This document shows positions 41,368-49,520 of a DNA stretch of 64,000 nt, in pieces. The stretch comes from RBG-13-68-16 sp050018455 (lineage in GTDB: Bacteria > Acidobacteriota > Thermoanaerobaculia > Thermoanaerobaculales > Thermoanaerobaculaceae), in NCBI GenBank assembly GCA_050018455.1, contig JBEKAA010000004.1, positions 62,001-126,000 of the forward strand. The letters are read 5' to 3'. The translations under genes and the position numbers were made by a program. Under the pieces are notes generated by a model. The model was not told the origin of the DNA. It saw only the letters and a list, made by a program, of their open reading frames with translations, and did not search any database. How positions within the stretch are numbered: position 1 is the stretch's first letter; every line of letters starts with the position of its first letter.

Positions 41368-43923
41368 CTACCCCTCCTCCCGCAGCGCCTCTGCGGGGTG
41401 CATCCGGGCTGCCGCGAGCGCGGGGGCGAGCCCCGCGATCAGGCATGCCAAGGTGACGAGCGCCGCCGTGACCGCGAGCGAAGGCCACGGGGGCAGGAAT
41501 CGCAAGGTCCATCCGAACGACTGGACGTTGACGACCTTCACCAGGACGAAACCGATCGCGAGCCCGACCGCGAGTCCCCCGGAGGCTCCGGTCACCCCTA
41601 GGAGCGCGGCCTGGGCCGCCACGACGCCCCCGACCTGAAAGCGCGTGCCCCCGAGAGCGCGCAGGAGCGCGAGGTCCCTCCGGCGCTCCCCCAGCAGCGC
41701 GAACAGCACGGTCAGCACGGCGAGCACGGCCACCGCGGCGGCCACCGCCTGCAGCGCGCGGGTGATCGCGAAGGTGCGGTCGAAGATGGCGACGACTTCC
41801 GCCCTGAGCTCCCGGTTCAGCAGGGCCTCGACCAGGAAGCGGCCCCCGAGCGCCGCGAGCAGCCGGTCGCGGGCGGCGGCAGGGTCGGCGCCGGGGGGCA
41901 GGAAGAGCGCCAGCTCGCGCGGCCCGTCGTCCGGGTAGTGGCGCAGGAAGTCGTGGCGGTCGATGACCACCATCCCCTGCTGGCTCGAGTAGTCGTAGAA
42001 GACCGCCTCGACCTTGCGGGTCAGCGTACCGTCCGCCGCGTGCAGCGTGATCGTGTCGCCCTCGCGGACGCCGAAGCGGGTGGCGAACGGCTCGCCCACC
42101 ACCGCCGCCCGGTGTGCGAGCGCTGCGGCGAAAACGGCGCGGGAGTCGCGCCCGTCGCGGAACGTGACGCCGCCGCGACGGGCCACCACCGCGAACTCTC
42201 CGCCCGCGAGCGTGACGGGCTGCGAGCCGACGTATGCCGTGGCTGTGTGGAACGGGTCGATCACGTCCTTGCCGAAGAGGCGCTCGGCCACCCGGACGAC
42301 CTCCGGATCGAGGCGTCCGACCTGGACGCCGGTGGTCGCGGCAAGCGGGCGGATCCAGACGTCGGCGCGCATCCCCTGGTTGGCCCAGTCGATCACGGTG
42401 GCGCGGAACGAATGAACCATCGTGCCGATCGCGACGGCGAGCGCGACGGCGACCCCAACGGCGCCGGCGCCCCAGCTCGCCCGCCGGCGACCCGCCGCGA
42501 GCGCGGCGATCGCGAGGCGTATCTCGGTGCCCTCCGCGGCGCGAGCGAGCGGTGCCGCGGCGCTGCGCGCCAGCAGATCCAGGATGGGGGAGACGGCCGC
42601 GAGCAGCACTCCGAGGAGAGTCATGCTGGCGAGCAGAGCGGCCACCGGGAGGTCGTCCCACGCGGGCGCCCGGGCGAGCGCGAAGGCGAGCACCGCGAAC
42701 GCCGAGGCAACGGCGGCCGCGCGTCTCCGGGACGGCCGGCGCAGGAACGCGGGGCGCTCGCCGACGAGCCCCTGCACCGGCGGGGTGCGGACCGCCTCCG
42801 CGAGGGGCAGGATCGCGGCGAGCACCGACACGCCCACCCCAACGAAGAGACCGAGGGCTGCGAGCCAGAACGGGAGTTGGATCTCGGTCGCTGGCACGCC
42901 GCGAACGACCGCGGCCACGGTGGACCGCACGCTCGAGAGGGCAGCGCGTGCCCCGAGCACGCCGCCGGCCACCCCGAGGGCGCCGCCGAGCGCGCCGATC
43001 GCCACGGCCTCGGCCAGGAGCGCCCGCGCGATCTGCCCTCGGCTGGCGCCGAGCGAGCGGGCGAGTGCGAGCACCGCGCGGCGCTGGACTACCGACGTTG
43101 CCAGGGTGGTCGCGACCAGCACCGCGCCGACGAACAGCGAGACGCCCGACAGCGCCGTGAGGTTGAACTGAAGAGCGCGCACCATGCGGGACGCAGCGGC
43201 GGCGCGGATCCGCGGCTGCTCGACGGTCACCTCCGGGGGGACGAGGAGGCGCGCGGCAGCCGCCAGGCGGGTCTCGTCCACGCCCGGGCGAGGGACCAGC
43301 TCGATGCGGTCGAGCCGGCCGACCTTCCCGAACAGCTCCTGGGCGAGCGCGATGTCTACGATGAGTACGCGGTCCCACACCGATGCGAAGCGCTGCGGGA
43401 CGAACGTGCCGGCGACCGTGAGGGTCCGGCGCCGCGCGCGGACGGAAATTTCCAGGGGATCGCCGGGGCGCAGCGCCAGGCGCGCGGCGAGACGTCGCGG
43501 CAGGAGCACTCCCTGTCCAGCCAGCAGCGCGTTGACCGTCCGCCCTGAAGCGGAGGCGGGAGCGTCAAGCTCGACGTCGCGCACCTGGGCGTCCACGAGA
43601 AGGTCCACGCCCAGGACGCGAACCGCATCCCCCAGGGCGGGGAGCAGGGCGATCTCCTCGATCACCGGCACCACCACCGCGTCGGCCGTGAGCGGGCGCA
43701 TACGGCCCAGGAGCTCCTCGGGCACGCCGGCCGGGGCAGCCACCTCCAGCCGGGCACGGCCGGCGACCTGGTCGACGCCTTCGCGCAGCGACGCCACCGC
43801 TGCGCGGCTGGCGGCGACCGTCGCGACGAGTGCGGCGATCCCGGCGCCGACCCCGATCACGGTCGCGATGAAGCGCAACGGGCGGCGCCGCACGGGTCGC
43901 AGGAAGAAGGTGCGAAGCAGCAC
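41368..43923 (-). CDS. FtsX-like ABC transporter permease (AttF/AttG fusion type)
   Basis: An 851-residue permease with two FtsX-type halves and about ten TM helices. The N terminus (RRRPLRFIATVIGVGAGIAA) and the membrane blocks at about 255-390 and 720-850 flank two large extracytoplasmic domains. The last block ends LAPALAAARMHPAEALREEG, the standard FtsX C terminus. It lies between the ATPase (2 nt upstream) and the AttH-like gene (1 nt downstream), so all three act as one unit. Such systems usually move or extract lipids or lipoproteins. The substrate is unknown. Confidence 0.9.
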   Translation of the reverse strand: MLLRTFFLRPVRRRPLRFIATVIGVGAGIAALVATVAASRAAVASLREGVDQVAGRARLEVAAPAGVPEELLGRMRPLTADAVVVPVIEEIALLPALGDAVRVLGVDLLVDAQVRDVELDAPASASGRTVNALLAGQGVLLPRRLAARLALRPGDPLEISVRARRRTLTVAGTFVPQRFASVWDRVLIVDIALAQELFGKVGRLDRIELVPRPGVDETRLAAAARLLVPPEVTVEQPRIRAAAASRMVRALQFNLTALSGVSLFVGAVLVATTLATSVVQRRAVLALARSLGASRGQIARALLAEAVAIGALGGALGVAGGVLGARAALSSVRSTVAAVVRGVPATEIQLPFWLAALGLFVGVGVSVLAAILPLAEAVRTPPVQGLVGERPAFLRRPSRRRAAAVASAFAVLAFALARAPAWDDLPVAALLASMTLLGVLLAAVSPILDLLARSAAAPLARAAEGTEIRLAIAALAAGRRRASWGAGAVGVAVALAVAIGTMVHSFRATVIDWANQGMRADVWIRPLAATTGVQVGRLDPEVVRVAERLFGKDVIDPFHTATAYVGSQPVTLAGGEFAVVARRGGVTFRDGRDSRAVFAAALAHRAAVVGEPFATRFGVREGDTITLHAADGTLTRKVEAVFYDYSSQQGMVVIDRHDFLRHYPDDGPRELALFLPPGADPAAARDRLLAALGGRFLVEALLNRELRAEVVAIFDRTFAITRALQAVAAAVAVLAVLTVLFALLGERRRDLALLRALGGTRFQVGGVVAAQAALLGVTGASGGLAVGLAIGFVLVKVVNVQSFGWTLRFLPPWPSLAVTAALVTLACLIAGLAPALAAARMHPAEALREEG

Positions 43924-43925
43924 GG

Positions 43926-44597
43926 CTACAGCACCGCCACGATCGCGCCGTCGGACATCCGGATCACGCGGTCCGCGGCGGCGGCGATCGTCTCGTCATG
44001 GGTGGCGAGGAGAAGCGCGCTCCCCTCCTGGCGGCGCAGCTCGTCCATGAGCTGGAGCACGGCGGTCCCGGACGCCGAGTCGAGCGAGCCGGTGGGCTCG
44101 TCGGCCAGGACGACCGCCGGGCGGTGCACCAGCGCGCGGGCCACCGCGGTGCGCTGCTGCTCGCCGCCGGAGAGCTCGGAGGGAAAGTAGCCGCGCCTGT
44201 CGTCCAGCCCGACCCTTCGGAGGAGGTCCCGCACCCGGGCCGAGTCCTTGCGGCCGTCGAGGGCGAGAGGGAGCGCCACGTTCTCCTCGACGGTGAGGTG
44301 GGGCATGAGGTGGAACGACTGGAACACGATGCCGATGTGCCGGCGCCGGGCCCGGACGAGCTCGGCCTCGCCGGCGCGGGCGAGGTCGGTGCCGCACACG
44401 ATCACCTCGCCCTCGTCGGGCCTGTCGACGCCGGCGATGAGGTTGAGCGTCGTGGACTTGCCACAGCCGGAGGGCCCGACGAGCGCAACCATCTCGCCGG
44501 CCGAGAGCGCGAACGACACCTCGCGGAGGGCGTGCACCACCTCGTCGCCGCGCAGATAGCGCTTGCTCGCGCCTCGAAGCTGGGTGACGGCGGTCAT
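43926..44597 (-). CDS. ABC transporter ATP-binding protein (LolD/MacB-like, AttE type)
   Basis: A 223-residue ATPase of normal length. Walker A is GPSGCGKS (41-48), the Q-loop is GIVFQSFHLMPHLTV, the signature is LSGGEQQR, Walker B is PAVVLADEPTGSLD and the H-loop is LATHDE. It heads a three-gene operon with the permease and AttH-like genes. No ribosome site precedes ATG 44597; instead TAGACT lies 6 nt upstream, suggesting a leaderless mRNA. Confidence 0.93.
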   Translation of the reverse strand: MTAVTQLRGASKRYLRGDEVVHALREVSFALSAGEMVALVGPSGCGKSTTLNLIAGVDRPDEGEVIVCGTDLARAGEAELVRARRRHIGIVFQSFHLMPHLTVEENVALPLALDGRKDSARVRDLLRRVGLDDRRGYFPSELSGGEQQRTAVARALVHRPAVVLADEPTGSLDSASGTAVLQLMDELRRQEGSALLLATHDETIAAAADRVIRMSDGAIVAVL

Positions 44598-44603
44598 GAA
44601 GCC

Positions 44604-44609
44604 AGTCTA
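44604..44609 (-). promoter_or_regulatory. Putative -10 of a leaderless ABC-operon transcript
   Basis: Minus-strand TAGACT at 44604-44609 is separated from the ATPase ATG by exactly 6 nt. No purine-rich ribosome site exists in the gap and no clear -35 is seen. Confidence 0.4.
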
Positions 44610-45106
44610 GGCCAGCCGGGCGTCGCCGTCGCGGGCGGCTCGCCGGTGTGGTGGGTGACGCTCATTGGGCCCATCGTTTGTCACTGCGAGGAGCGAATCC
44701 CGCTGTCGCGGGACAGGTCGACGAAGCGGTCTCGTGCCCTCCTGCGAGTTCGCTTCCCTCACCGCCGCGCGGGCGCGGCGCGCCCGCTCGCGGCAGGCTC
44801 TGCCGCTGTGCGGCTCCTCGCAATGGCCCACCGGGCGGGAGGATTTTTTGGACAATCGTCATGAGCCGCGAGCACACCCGGATCATGAAAGTGGAGGGTT
44901 TGGAGGGCGGAGCGTGGTCGAGGGACCTCTGCGGGCGGCCGCAAGAGCCGCCCCTCCATAAGGGGTGGGTCGGCATTGCTGTGTAGGGGCGGGGCTTGCC
45001 CCCGCCCGCTGCTGGCACCGAGTTGTCACTCCGAACCCGGACGAGTAGGCCGACGGACTTTCAAAGCAACGGGAACGAAGACGCTCTGCTCGACCAAGAA
45101 AGACAA
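44610..45106. repeat. Gene-free region of inverted repeats
   Basis: No gene is supported in about 500 nt. A miniature element spans 44677-44829, with arms CACTGCGAGGAGC and its near-complement GCTCCTCGCAATG. It encloses a perfect 9-bp stem (44769-44787) and GCGGCAG/CTGCCGC. Further right are GGCGGC/GCCGCC and a perfect 8-bp stem GGGCGGGG/CCCCGCCC (44987-44994 and 45000-45007), which lies 100 nt past the GT39 stop and might act as a weak terminator. Confidence 0.7.
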
Positions 45107-46675
45107 TCAGCTCCAGGACTTCAGGCGCGGCCAGATCGCCTCGAGCGTCCAACCCCTGGGTTTGCGGCACACGAAGAGCGTGAAGTGCTCCTGGGCCATG
45201 GCGTACTCGTGGCCGATCTCGGCGACCGCCCGGACGTCCTCGAACTTGCGCTCCAGCACCTCGCGGCGGTCGCCGAGGACGATCATGACGTTTCCGGTGT
45301 ACCCGCGCGGCCCCCAGTACCAATACGTGAGGTGGCCGCTGATCGCCTTTGGCAGCCCGAGCGCGGGACCGTAGAAATCGATCGCGCCCGCCTGCCCGTA
45401 GTCGTTCCCGAAAATCGCGCAGCGCTCGCGGTCGGCGGCGGGCAGGGCAAAGTACGCCTTGGCGACGGCCTGCGCCATCTCCGGCCAGCCGAAGCGGTCG
45501 GCGAAGAGCTGCGGCAGCGCGCTCGTGGTGCGGTGCTCGATCCGGGGCGGGTTGAGGTGGATCGCCCGTGTGTATCGCAGATAGGTCTCGGGCGGCAGCA
45601 GCGGCATCGCGATCGGCGCGAGAGTCGCGGCCGCAATCGCCACGACGGTCGCGGATGCCGGTCTTGCCCATCGCAGCCCGGGCGAGGCGAGCCAGGTCTC
45701 GAGCGCCACCGCCCCGGCGGCGAACAGGAGCGGGTAGGCGGGGAGCGGGTAGTACACGCGGCCGTGGACCGCCAGCAGCACGGCGATGGTGACGGCGTAG
45801 GCGAGCCCGAGCGCCCGGTACGGCCGTCCGGCCCGGCTGGCGAGCAACCGCCACACCCCGGCGAGCCAGATCGGGGCGGCGAGCGGTCCCGTGAAGACGG
45901 CCTGCTGCGCCATGAACTCCAGCGGCGAGAGCTCGACGTTGCGGCCGTTGCGGCGGATGTTGGCGAGCATCTCGAGGTGAGGGAAGTGGTGCCGGATCAT
46001 CCAGATCAGGTTGGGCAGGAGGATCAGGAAGGCGATCGCTCCGCCAAGCAGAAACCAGCGGTTTCTCATCAGCCTGCGCTCTGGGGTGAAGACGAGGCCG
46101 GCGACGAGGGCGAAGCCGAACAGCAGCATCGTGTCCTTGTTCTCGAGCCCGATCCCCGCGAGCACCCCGAACGCCAGCCACAGCCTGGTGTCTCCGGTCC
46201 TGATGATGCGGATCAGCACGAGCGCGCACCCCATCCACAGCAGCGGCTCGATCGAGTTCATCGAGAGGTAGCTGGAGACCAGCAGGTAGCCGGGAGCCGT
46301 CGCGACAGCGAGGGCGGCGAGCCCCTGCGCGAATCTCCTGCCGCCCAGCTCGCGCGCCAGCGCGCCGGCGAGCAGGACGAGGGCGGCGCTGGCGAGCGCC
46401 GGGAAGAGCCGGATCGAGAGCATCGAATCGCCGAACAGGGCGCGCGCGAGCCACGCCTGCGCCGCCGTCAGCGGCGGCATGTCCACGTACCCCCACGCGA
46501 GGTGCTCCCCGCACGCGAGGAAGTACAGCTCGTCGATGAACAGCCCGTACACCTTGGCCGTGGCGAGGTGGAGCGCGAGCGTTCCGAGTGCAATCAGGCC
46601 GACGACGGCCGACCCGCTTCTCCACCCACGTACGAGCGCGGCGCCCACGCCGCGGCCGGCACCGCCCGTCAGCAT
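45107..46675 (-). CDS. GT39-type (ArnT/PMT-like) polyprenyl-phosphate sugar transferase, membrane
   Basis: A 522-residue membrane protein with about 10-11 TM helices in the N-terminal two thirds. The first extracytoplasmic loop has LFIDELYFLACGEHLAWGYV, containing the catalytic acidic residue, followed by the helix PPLTAAQAWLARALFGDSML. This is the GT39/PMT_2 family, which transfers a sugar from a polyprenyl phosphate to lipid or protein on the outer face of the membrane. ATG 46675 is preferred over GTG 46729 because AAGGAG lies 6 nt upstream. The C-terminal ~130 residues are a soluble domain. It lies 79 nt after the ammonia-lyase gene. Confidence 0.85.
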   Translation of the reverse strand: MLTGGAGRGVGAALVRGWRSGSAVVGLIALGTLALHLATAKVYGLFIDELYFLACGEHLAWGYVDMPPLTAAQAWLARALFGDSMLSIRLFPALASAALVLLAGALARELGGRRFAQGLAALAVATAPGYLLVSSYLSMNSIEPLLWMGCALVLIRIIRTGDTRLWLAFGVLAGIGLENKDTMLLFGFALVAGLVFTPERRLMRNRWFLLGGAIAFLILLPNLIWMIRHHFPHLEMLANIRRNGRNVELSPLEFMAQQAVFTGPLAAPIWLAGVWRLLASRAGRPYRALGLAYAVTIAVLLAVHGRVYYPLPAYPLLFAAGAVALETWLASPGLRWARPASATVVAIAAATLAPIAMPLLPPETYLRYTRAIHLNPPRIEHRTTSALPQLFADRFGWPEMAQAVAKAYFALPAADRERCAIFGNDYGQAGAIDFYGPALGLPKAISGHLTYWYWGPRGYTGNVMIVLGDRREVLERKFEDVRAVAEIGHEYAMAQEHFTLFVCRKPRGWTLEAIWPRLKSWS

Positions 46676-46754
46676 CTCGGGCTCCTTGTCGCGCGCCTCC
46701 TCACCCACCCGATCCCCCTCTCGGTTCACCTGCGGCCCGTCTGGGCCCTGCCCC

Positions 46755-48287
46755 CTACCACGAACTCGCGAGCGGGCCGATCTCCTTCTCGACGGCGACG
46801 AGGATGTCGCAGCGCTCGACGGCGGCCATCATCGCGTTGTGGTCCGGGAACAGCGGGCGGTCCTCCTCGAGGTGCTCGACGACCTTGCGCACGGCGGCCT
46901 TGGCGGCCAGGGTGCCCTTGCCGGGGGTGAACTCGCGGAAGTCGAGCGCCTGGGCGGCGGCGATCAGCTCGATGCCCAGCACGCCGTACGCGTTGGTGAG
47001 GATCTGCCTGGCCTTGAGCGCGCCGTTCATCCCCATTGAGACGAAATCCTCCTGGTCGGCCGCCGCGGGGATCGACTGGGTGCACGACGGAGTCGAGAGG
47101 ATGCGCTGCTCGACGATCATCATGTCGGCGGTGTACTGCGACAGCATCAACCCGGAGAACATCCCGGCGCCCTTGGTGAGGAAGGCGGGAAGGCCGACCG
47201 AGAGAGCCGGGTTGAGCAGCCGGTTGAGACGGCGCTCGGAGAGCACGGAGACCGTCGTGAGCCCTGCCGCAACCATGTCGAGCGGCAACGAGATCGGCGT
47301 CCCCTGGAAGTTGGCGCCGGTGAGCACGCGGTTCTCCTCGCACACGAAGATCGGGTTGTCGGCCACGCCGTTCAGCTCGATCTCAAACTGCGTGCGGGCG
47401 TACGCGAGCGCGTCGCGCACCGCGCCGATCACCTGCGGCGTCGAGCGCATCGAGTAGGCGTCCTGCACCTTGACCTTGAGCTTGCCGGTGACGAGGTCGG
47501 AGCCGTCCATCACCTGGCGCAGGTTGGCCGCGCACGTGACCGCGCCGGGGAAGCCGCGCAGCTCGTGGAGCTTGCCCTGGTACGGCTTCATGTTGGCGAG
47601 CAGCGCCTCGAGCGACATGGCAGCCGCGACCTCGGCCTGCTTGATCCAGCGATCGGCGTCGTAGAGGATCAGGCAACCCATTCCGGTGATCAGGTTGGAG
47701 CCGTTGATCGCGGCGAGGCCGTCGCGGGCCTGCAGCCCGGGGACCGGGATGCCGGCCTTCTCCATCGCCGTGGCCGTCGGCATCCGCTCGCCCTGGTAGA
47801 AGCTCTCGCCCTCGCCCATGAGCGAGAGCGCGAGCTGGCTCATCGGCGCAAGGTCGCCGCACGCGCCGACGCTGCCCTTCTCGCACACGACGGGGGTGAC
47901 GCCCTTGTTCAGCATGGCGATGTACGTGAGGGGGATCTCGGGGCGGCAGCCGGAGTACCCGCGGGCGTGCACGTTGATGCGCGAGACCATCGCCGCGCGC
48001 ACGTGCTCGATCGGGGCCGGCGCGCCGATCCCCGCAGCGTGGTTGTAAATCAGGTACTTCTGGAACTGCTTGACCTGCTCGTCGGAGAGCACCACCTCGG
48101 AGAACTCGCCGATCCCGGTGTTGACGCCGTACATGATCTCGTGGGCGACGATCTTCTTCTCGAGCATCCCGCGGCACTTGACGATGCGCTCGACGGCGTC
48201 GGGCGCGAGCTGCACCTTCTCGCCGTGCCGCGCGACGTCCACGACGTCTTCGATGGTCAGGTGCTGTCCGTCCAGGGTCACAGGCAT
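46755..48287 (-). CDS. hutH: Histidine/aromatic amino acid ammonia-lyase with Ala-Cys-Gly MIO triad
   Basis: A 510-residue member of the HAL/PAL family, which removes ammonia from His, Phe or Tyr with an MIO electrophile. The triad that cyclises to MIO is Ala142-Cys143-Gly144 (GSVGACGDLAPM) where nearly all members have Ala-Ser-Gly. The rest is intact: YGVNTGIGEFSEV, the ENRVLTGANFQGTPISLPLD region and the QEDFVSMG region with the conserved Gln-Glu. The substrate-selectivity position is NH (LIYNHAAGIG) where typical HAL has SH. AAGGA lies upstream of ATG 48287. No hutU/I/G genes are near, so a classical histidine utilisation role is uncertain. Confidence 0.88.
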   Translation of the reverse strand: MPVTLDGQHLTIEDVVDVARHGEKVQLAPDAVERIVKCRGMLEKKIVAHEIMYGVNTGIGEFSEVVLSDEQVKQFQKYLIYNHAAGIGAPAPIEHVRAAMVSRINVHARGYSGCRPEIPLTYIAMLNKGVTPVVCEKGSVGACGDLAPMSQLALSLMGEGESFYQGERMPTATAMEKAGIPVPGLQARDGLAAINGSNLITGMGCLILYDADRWIKQAEVAAAMSLEALLANMKPYQGKLHELRGFPGAVTCAANLRQVMDGSDLVTGKLKVKVQDAYSMRSTPQVIGAVRDALAYARTQFEIELNGVADNPIFVCEENRVLTGANFQGTPISLPLDMVAAGLTTVSVLSERRLNRLLNPALSVGLPAFLTKGAGMFSGLMLSQYTADMMIVEQRILSTPSCTQSIPAAADQEDFVSMGMNGALKARQILTNAYGVLGIELIAAAQALDFREFTPGKGTLAAKAAVRKVVEHLEEDRPLFPDHNAMMAAVERCDILVAVEKEIGPLASSW

Positions 48288-48306
48288 GGGGTGGTCCTTC
48301 CCGACG

Positions 48307-48322
48307 GCTCCCGCGCGGGAGC
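48307..48322. promoter_or_regulatory. Perfect 16-bp palindrome upstream of the ammonia-lyase
   Basis: GCTCCCGCGCGGGAGC lies 20-35 nt upstream of the hutH-like start, in the divergent space with a membrane protein gene. It could be an operator or an mRNA hairpin. A TATTAT hexamer further upstream (minus strand, near 48343-48348) might be the -10. Confidence 0.35.
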
Positions 48323-48515
48323 GTCAACTCCGGCGGCCGCAATAATACCGGTTTTCACAAGCGTGGAGCGGCCGCAGGGAAAACCAGCAGGGGGACGTAC
48401 CGCCACCAAAGGGAATGAGCCTCGTGCTGACCCGGTTCGAACGTGCCGGACCTGTTCCGGCGACTGAGGGTGCGATCACGCTATGCTTGCGCCGGACGAA
48501 GCCCCGGGAGCCGAC

Positions 48516-49232
48516 ATGCCGAACCCAGTGCTGTACCTGCCGGTGATCACCACGCTGTTCTCGCTCGCGTTCTCCGCGGCGCTGCTGCGGCGCTACCTGA
48601 CCAGGGGGCGCGGGCCGCACCTGCTGGTCTGGGCGATCGGCGTCCTGGTCTACGGTGTCGGCACGTTCACCGAGGCGTTCACGAGCGTGGTCGGCTGGCG
48701 CGAGGGGATCTTCCGGGCGTGGTACATCTCCGGCGCGCTGCTGGGCGGCGCCCCGCTGGCGCAGGGGACGGTGTACCTCTTGCTTCGCCGCAAGACCGCG
48801 AACGTGCTCACGGCGTGCCTCGTTACCGTAGTGCTGGTCGCGTCCGCCTGCGTCCTGGCAAGCCCGGTCAATCTCGCCCTGGCCGAGGCCCACCGGCTCT
48901 CGGGCAAGGTGCTCGCGTGGCCGTGGGTGCGCGCGTTCTCCCCGTTCATCAACACGTACGCTCTGGTCTTCCTCGTCGGCGGAGCAATTTTCTCGGCGGT
49001 CCGCTTCTCGCGCCGGAAGGAAACCCACCACCGGTTCGTGGGCAACGTACTGATCGCCATCGGCGCGCTCCTGCCCGGCATCGGCGGGGCGTTCACCCGC
49101 TTCGGGTACGTCGAGGTGCTCTACGTGACCGAGCTGATCGGCCTGACGCTGATCTACGCCGGCTACCGGTTCAGCATCGGCAGCCCCCTCGCAGCGCCGG
49201 GCGCTCCCGCGATGCAGCAACGCCCCGCATAG
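48516..49232 (+). CDS. Seven-helix membrane protein of unknown function
   Basis: A 238-residue protein with seven TM helices, including LYLPVITTLFSLAFSAALL, LLVWAIGVLVYGVGTFTEAF, FINTYALVFLVGGAIFSAV and YVTELIGLTLIYAGYRFSIG. Short polar loops include the basic HHRF segment before helix six. I do not recognise a family. ATG 48516 has GGGAG 5 nt upstream; an in-frame ATG at 48483 lacks one. It diverges from the ammonia-lyase and its stop is 7 nt before a miniature inverted-repeat element. Confidence 0.7.
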   Translation: MPNPVLYLPVITTLFSLAFSAALLRRYLTRGRGPHLLVWAIGVLVYGVGTFTEAFTSVVGWREGIFRAWYISGALLGGAPLAQGTVYLLLRRKTANVLTACLVTVVLVASACVLASPVNLALAEAHRLSGKVLAWPWVRAFSPFINTYALVFLVGGAIFSAVRFSRRKETHHRFVGNVLIAIGALLPGIGGAFTRFGYVEVLYVTELIGLTLIYAGYRFSIGSPLAAPGAPAMQQRPA

Positions 49233-49239
49233 CGGACCC

Positions 49240-49518
49240 AGCCTGGACTATTCCTGAGGGTTCTGCTGCGAACGCGGATCTGGCCGGCCTGGCGGGCGTA
49301 CTCGAGGTTCGGAGCCTGCGACGTATCGCAGAGGATACGACTCGGCTCCTCGCCCTGGAGCGAGCGAGGCTCTTCTGCCTCGCGAGCTCGGGGGTGCGGG
49401 GGGCGTGAGGCGCTGGCGGCGTGGGAGGGGTGGGGCCGTGCCCCCCGCGGCAGATGGTCGCCCACCATGCCAGCCAGCTGCGCGTTCTCGCGACGAACCC
49501 CCACGAATAATCCAGGCT
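49240..49518. repeat. 279-bp miniature inverted-repeat element
   Basis: The left end starts AGCCTGGACTATTC and the right end is GAATAATCCAGGCT, one mismatch as inverted repeats. The match extends inward about 55 bp with interruptions, covering a gGGGGTTC block, an AACGCG block and CTGGCTGGC-type sequence. It fills the space between the stops of the convergent membrane protein and S9 peptidase genes and has no coding capacity. Confidence 0.75.
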
Positions 49519-49520
49519 AG

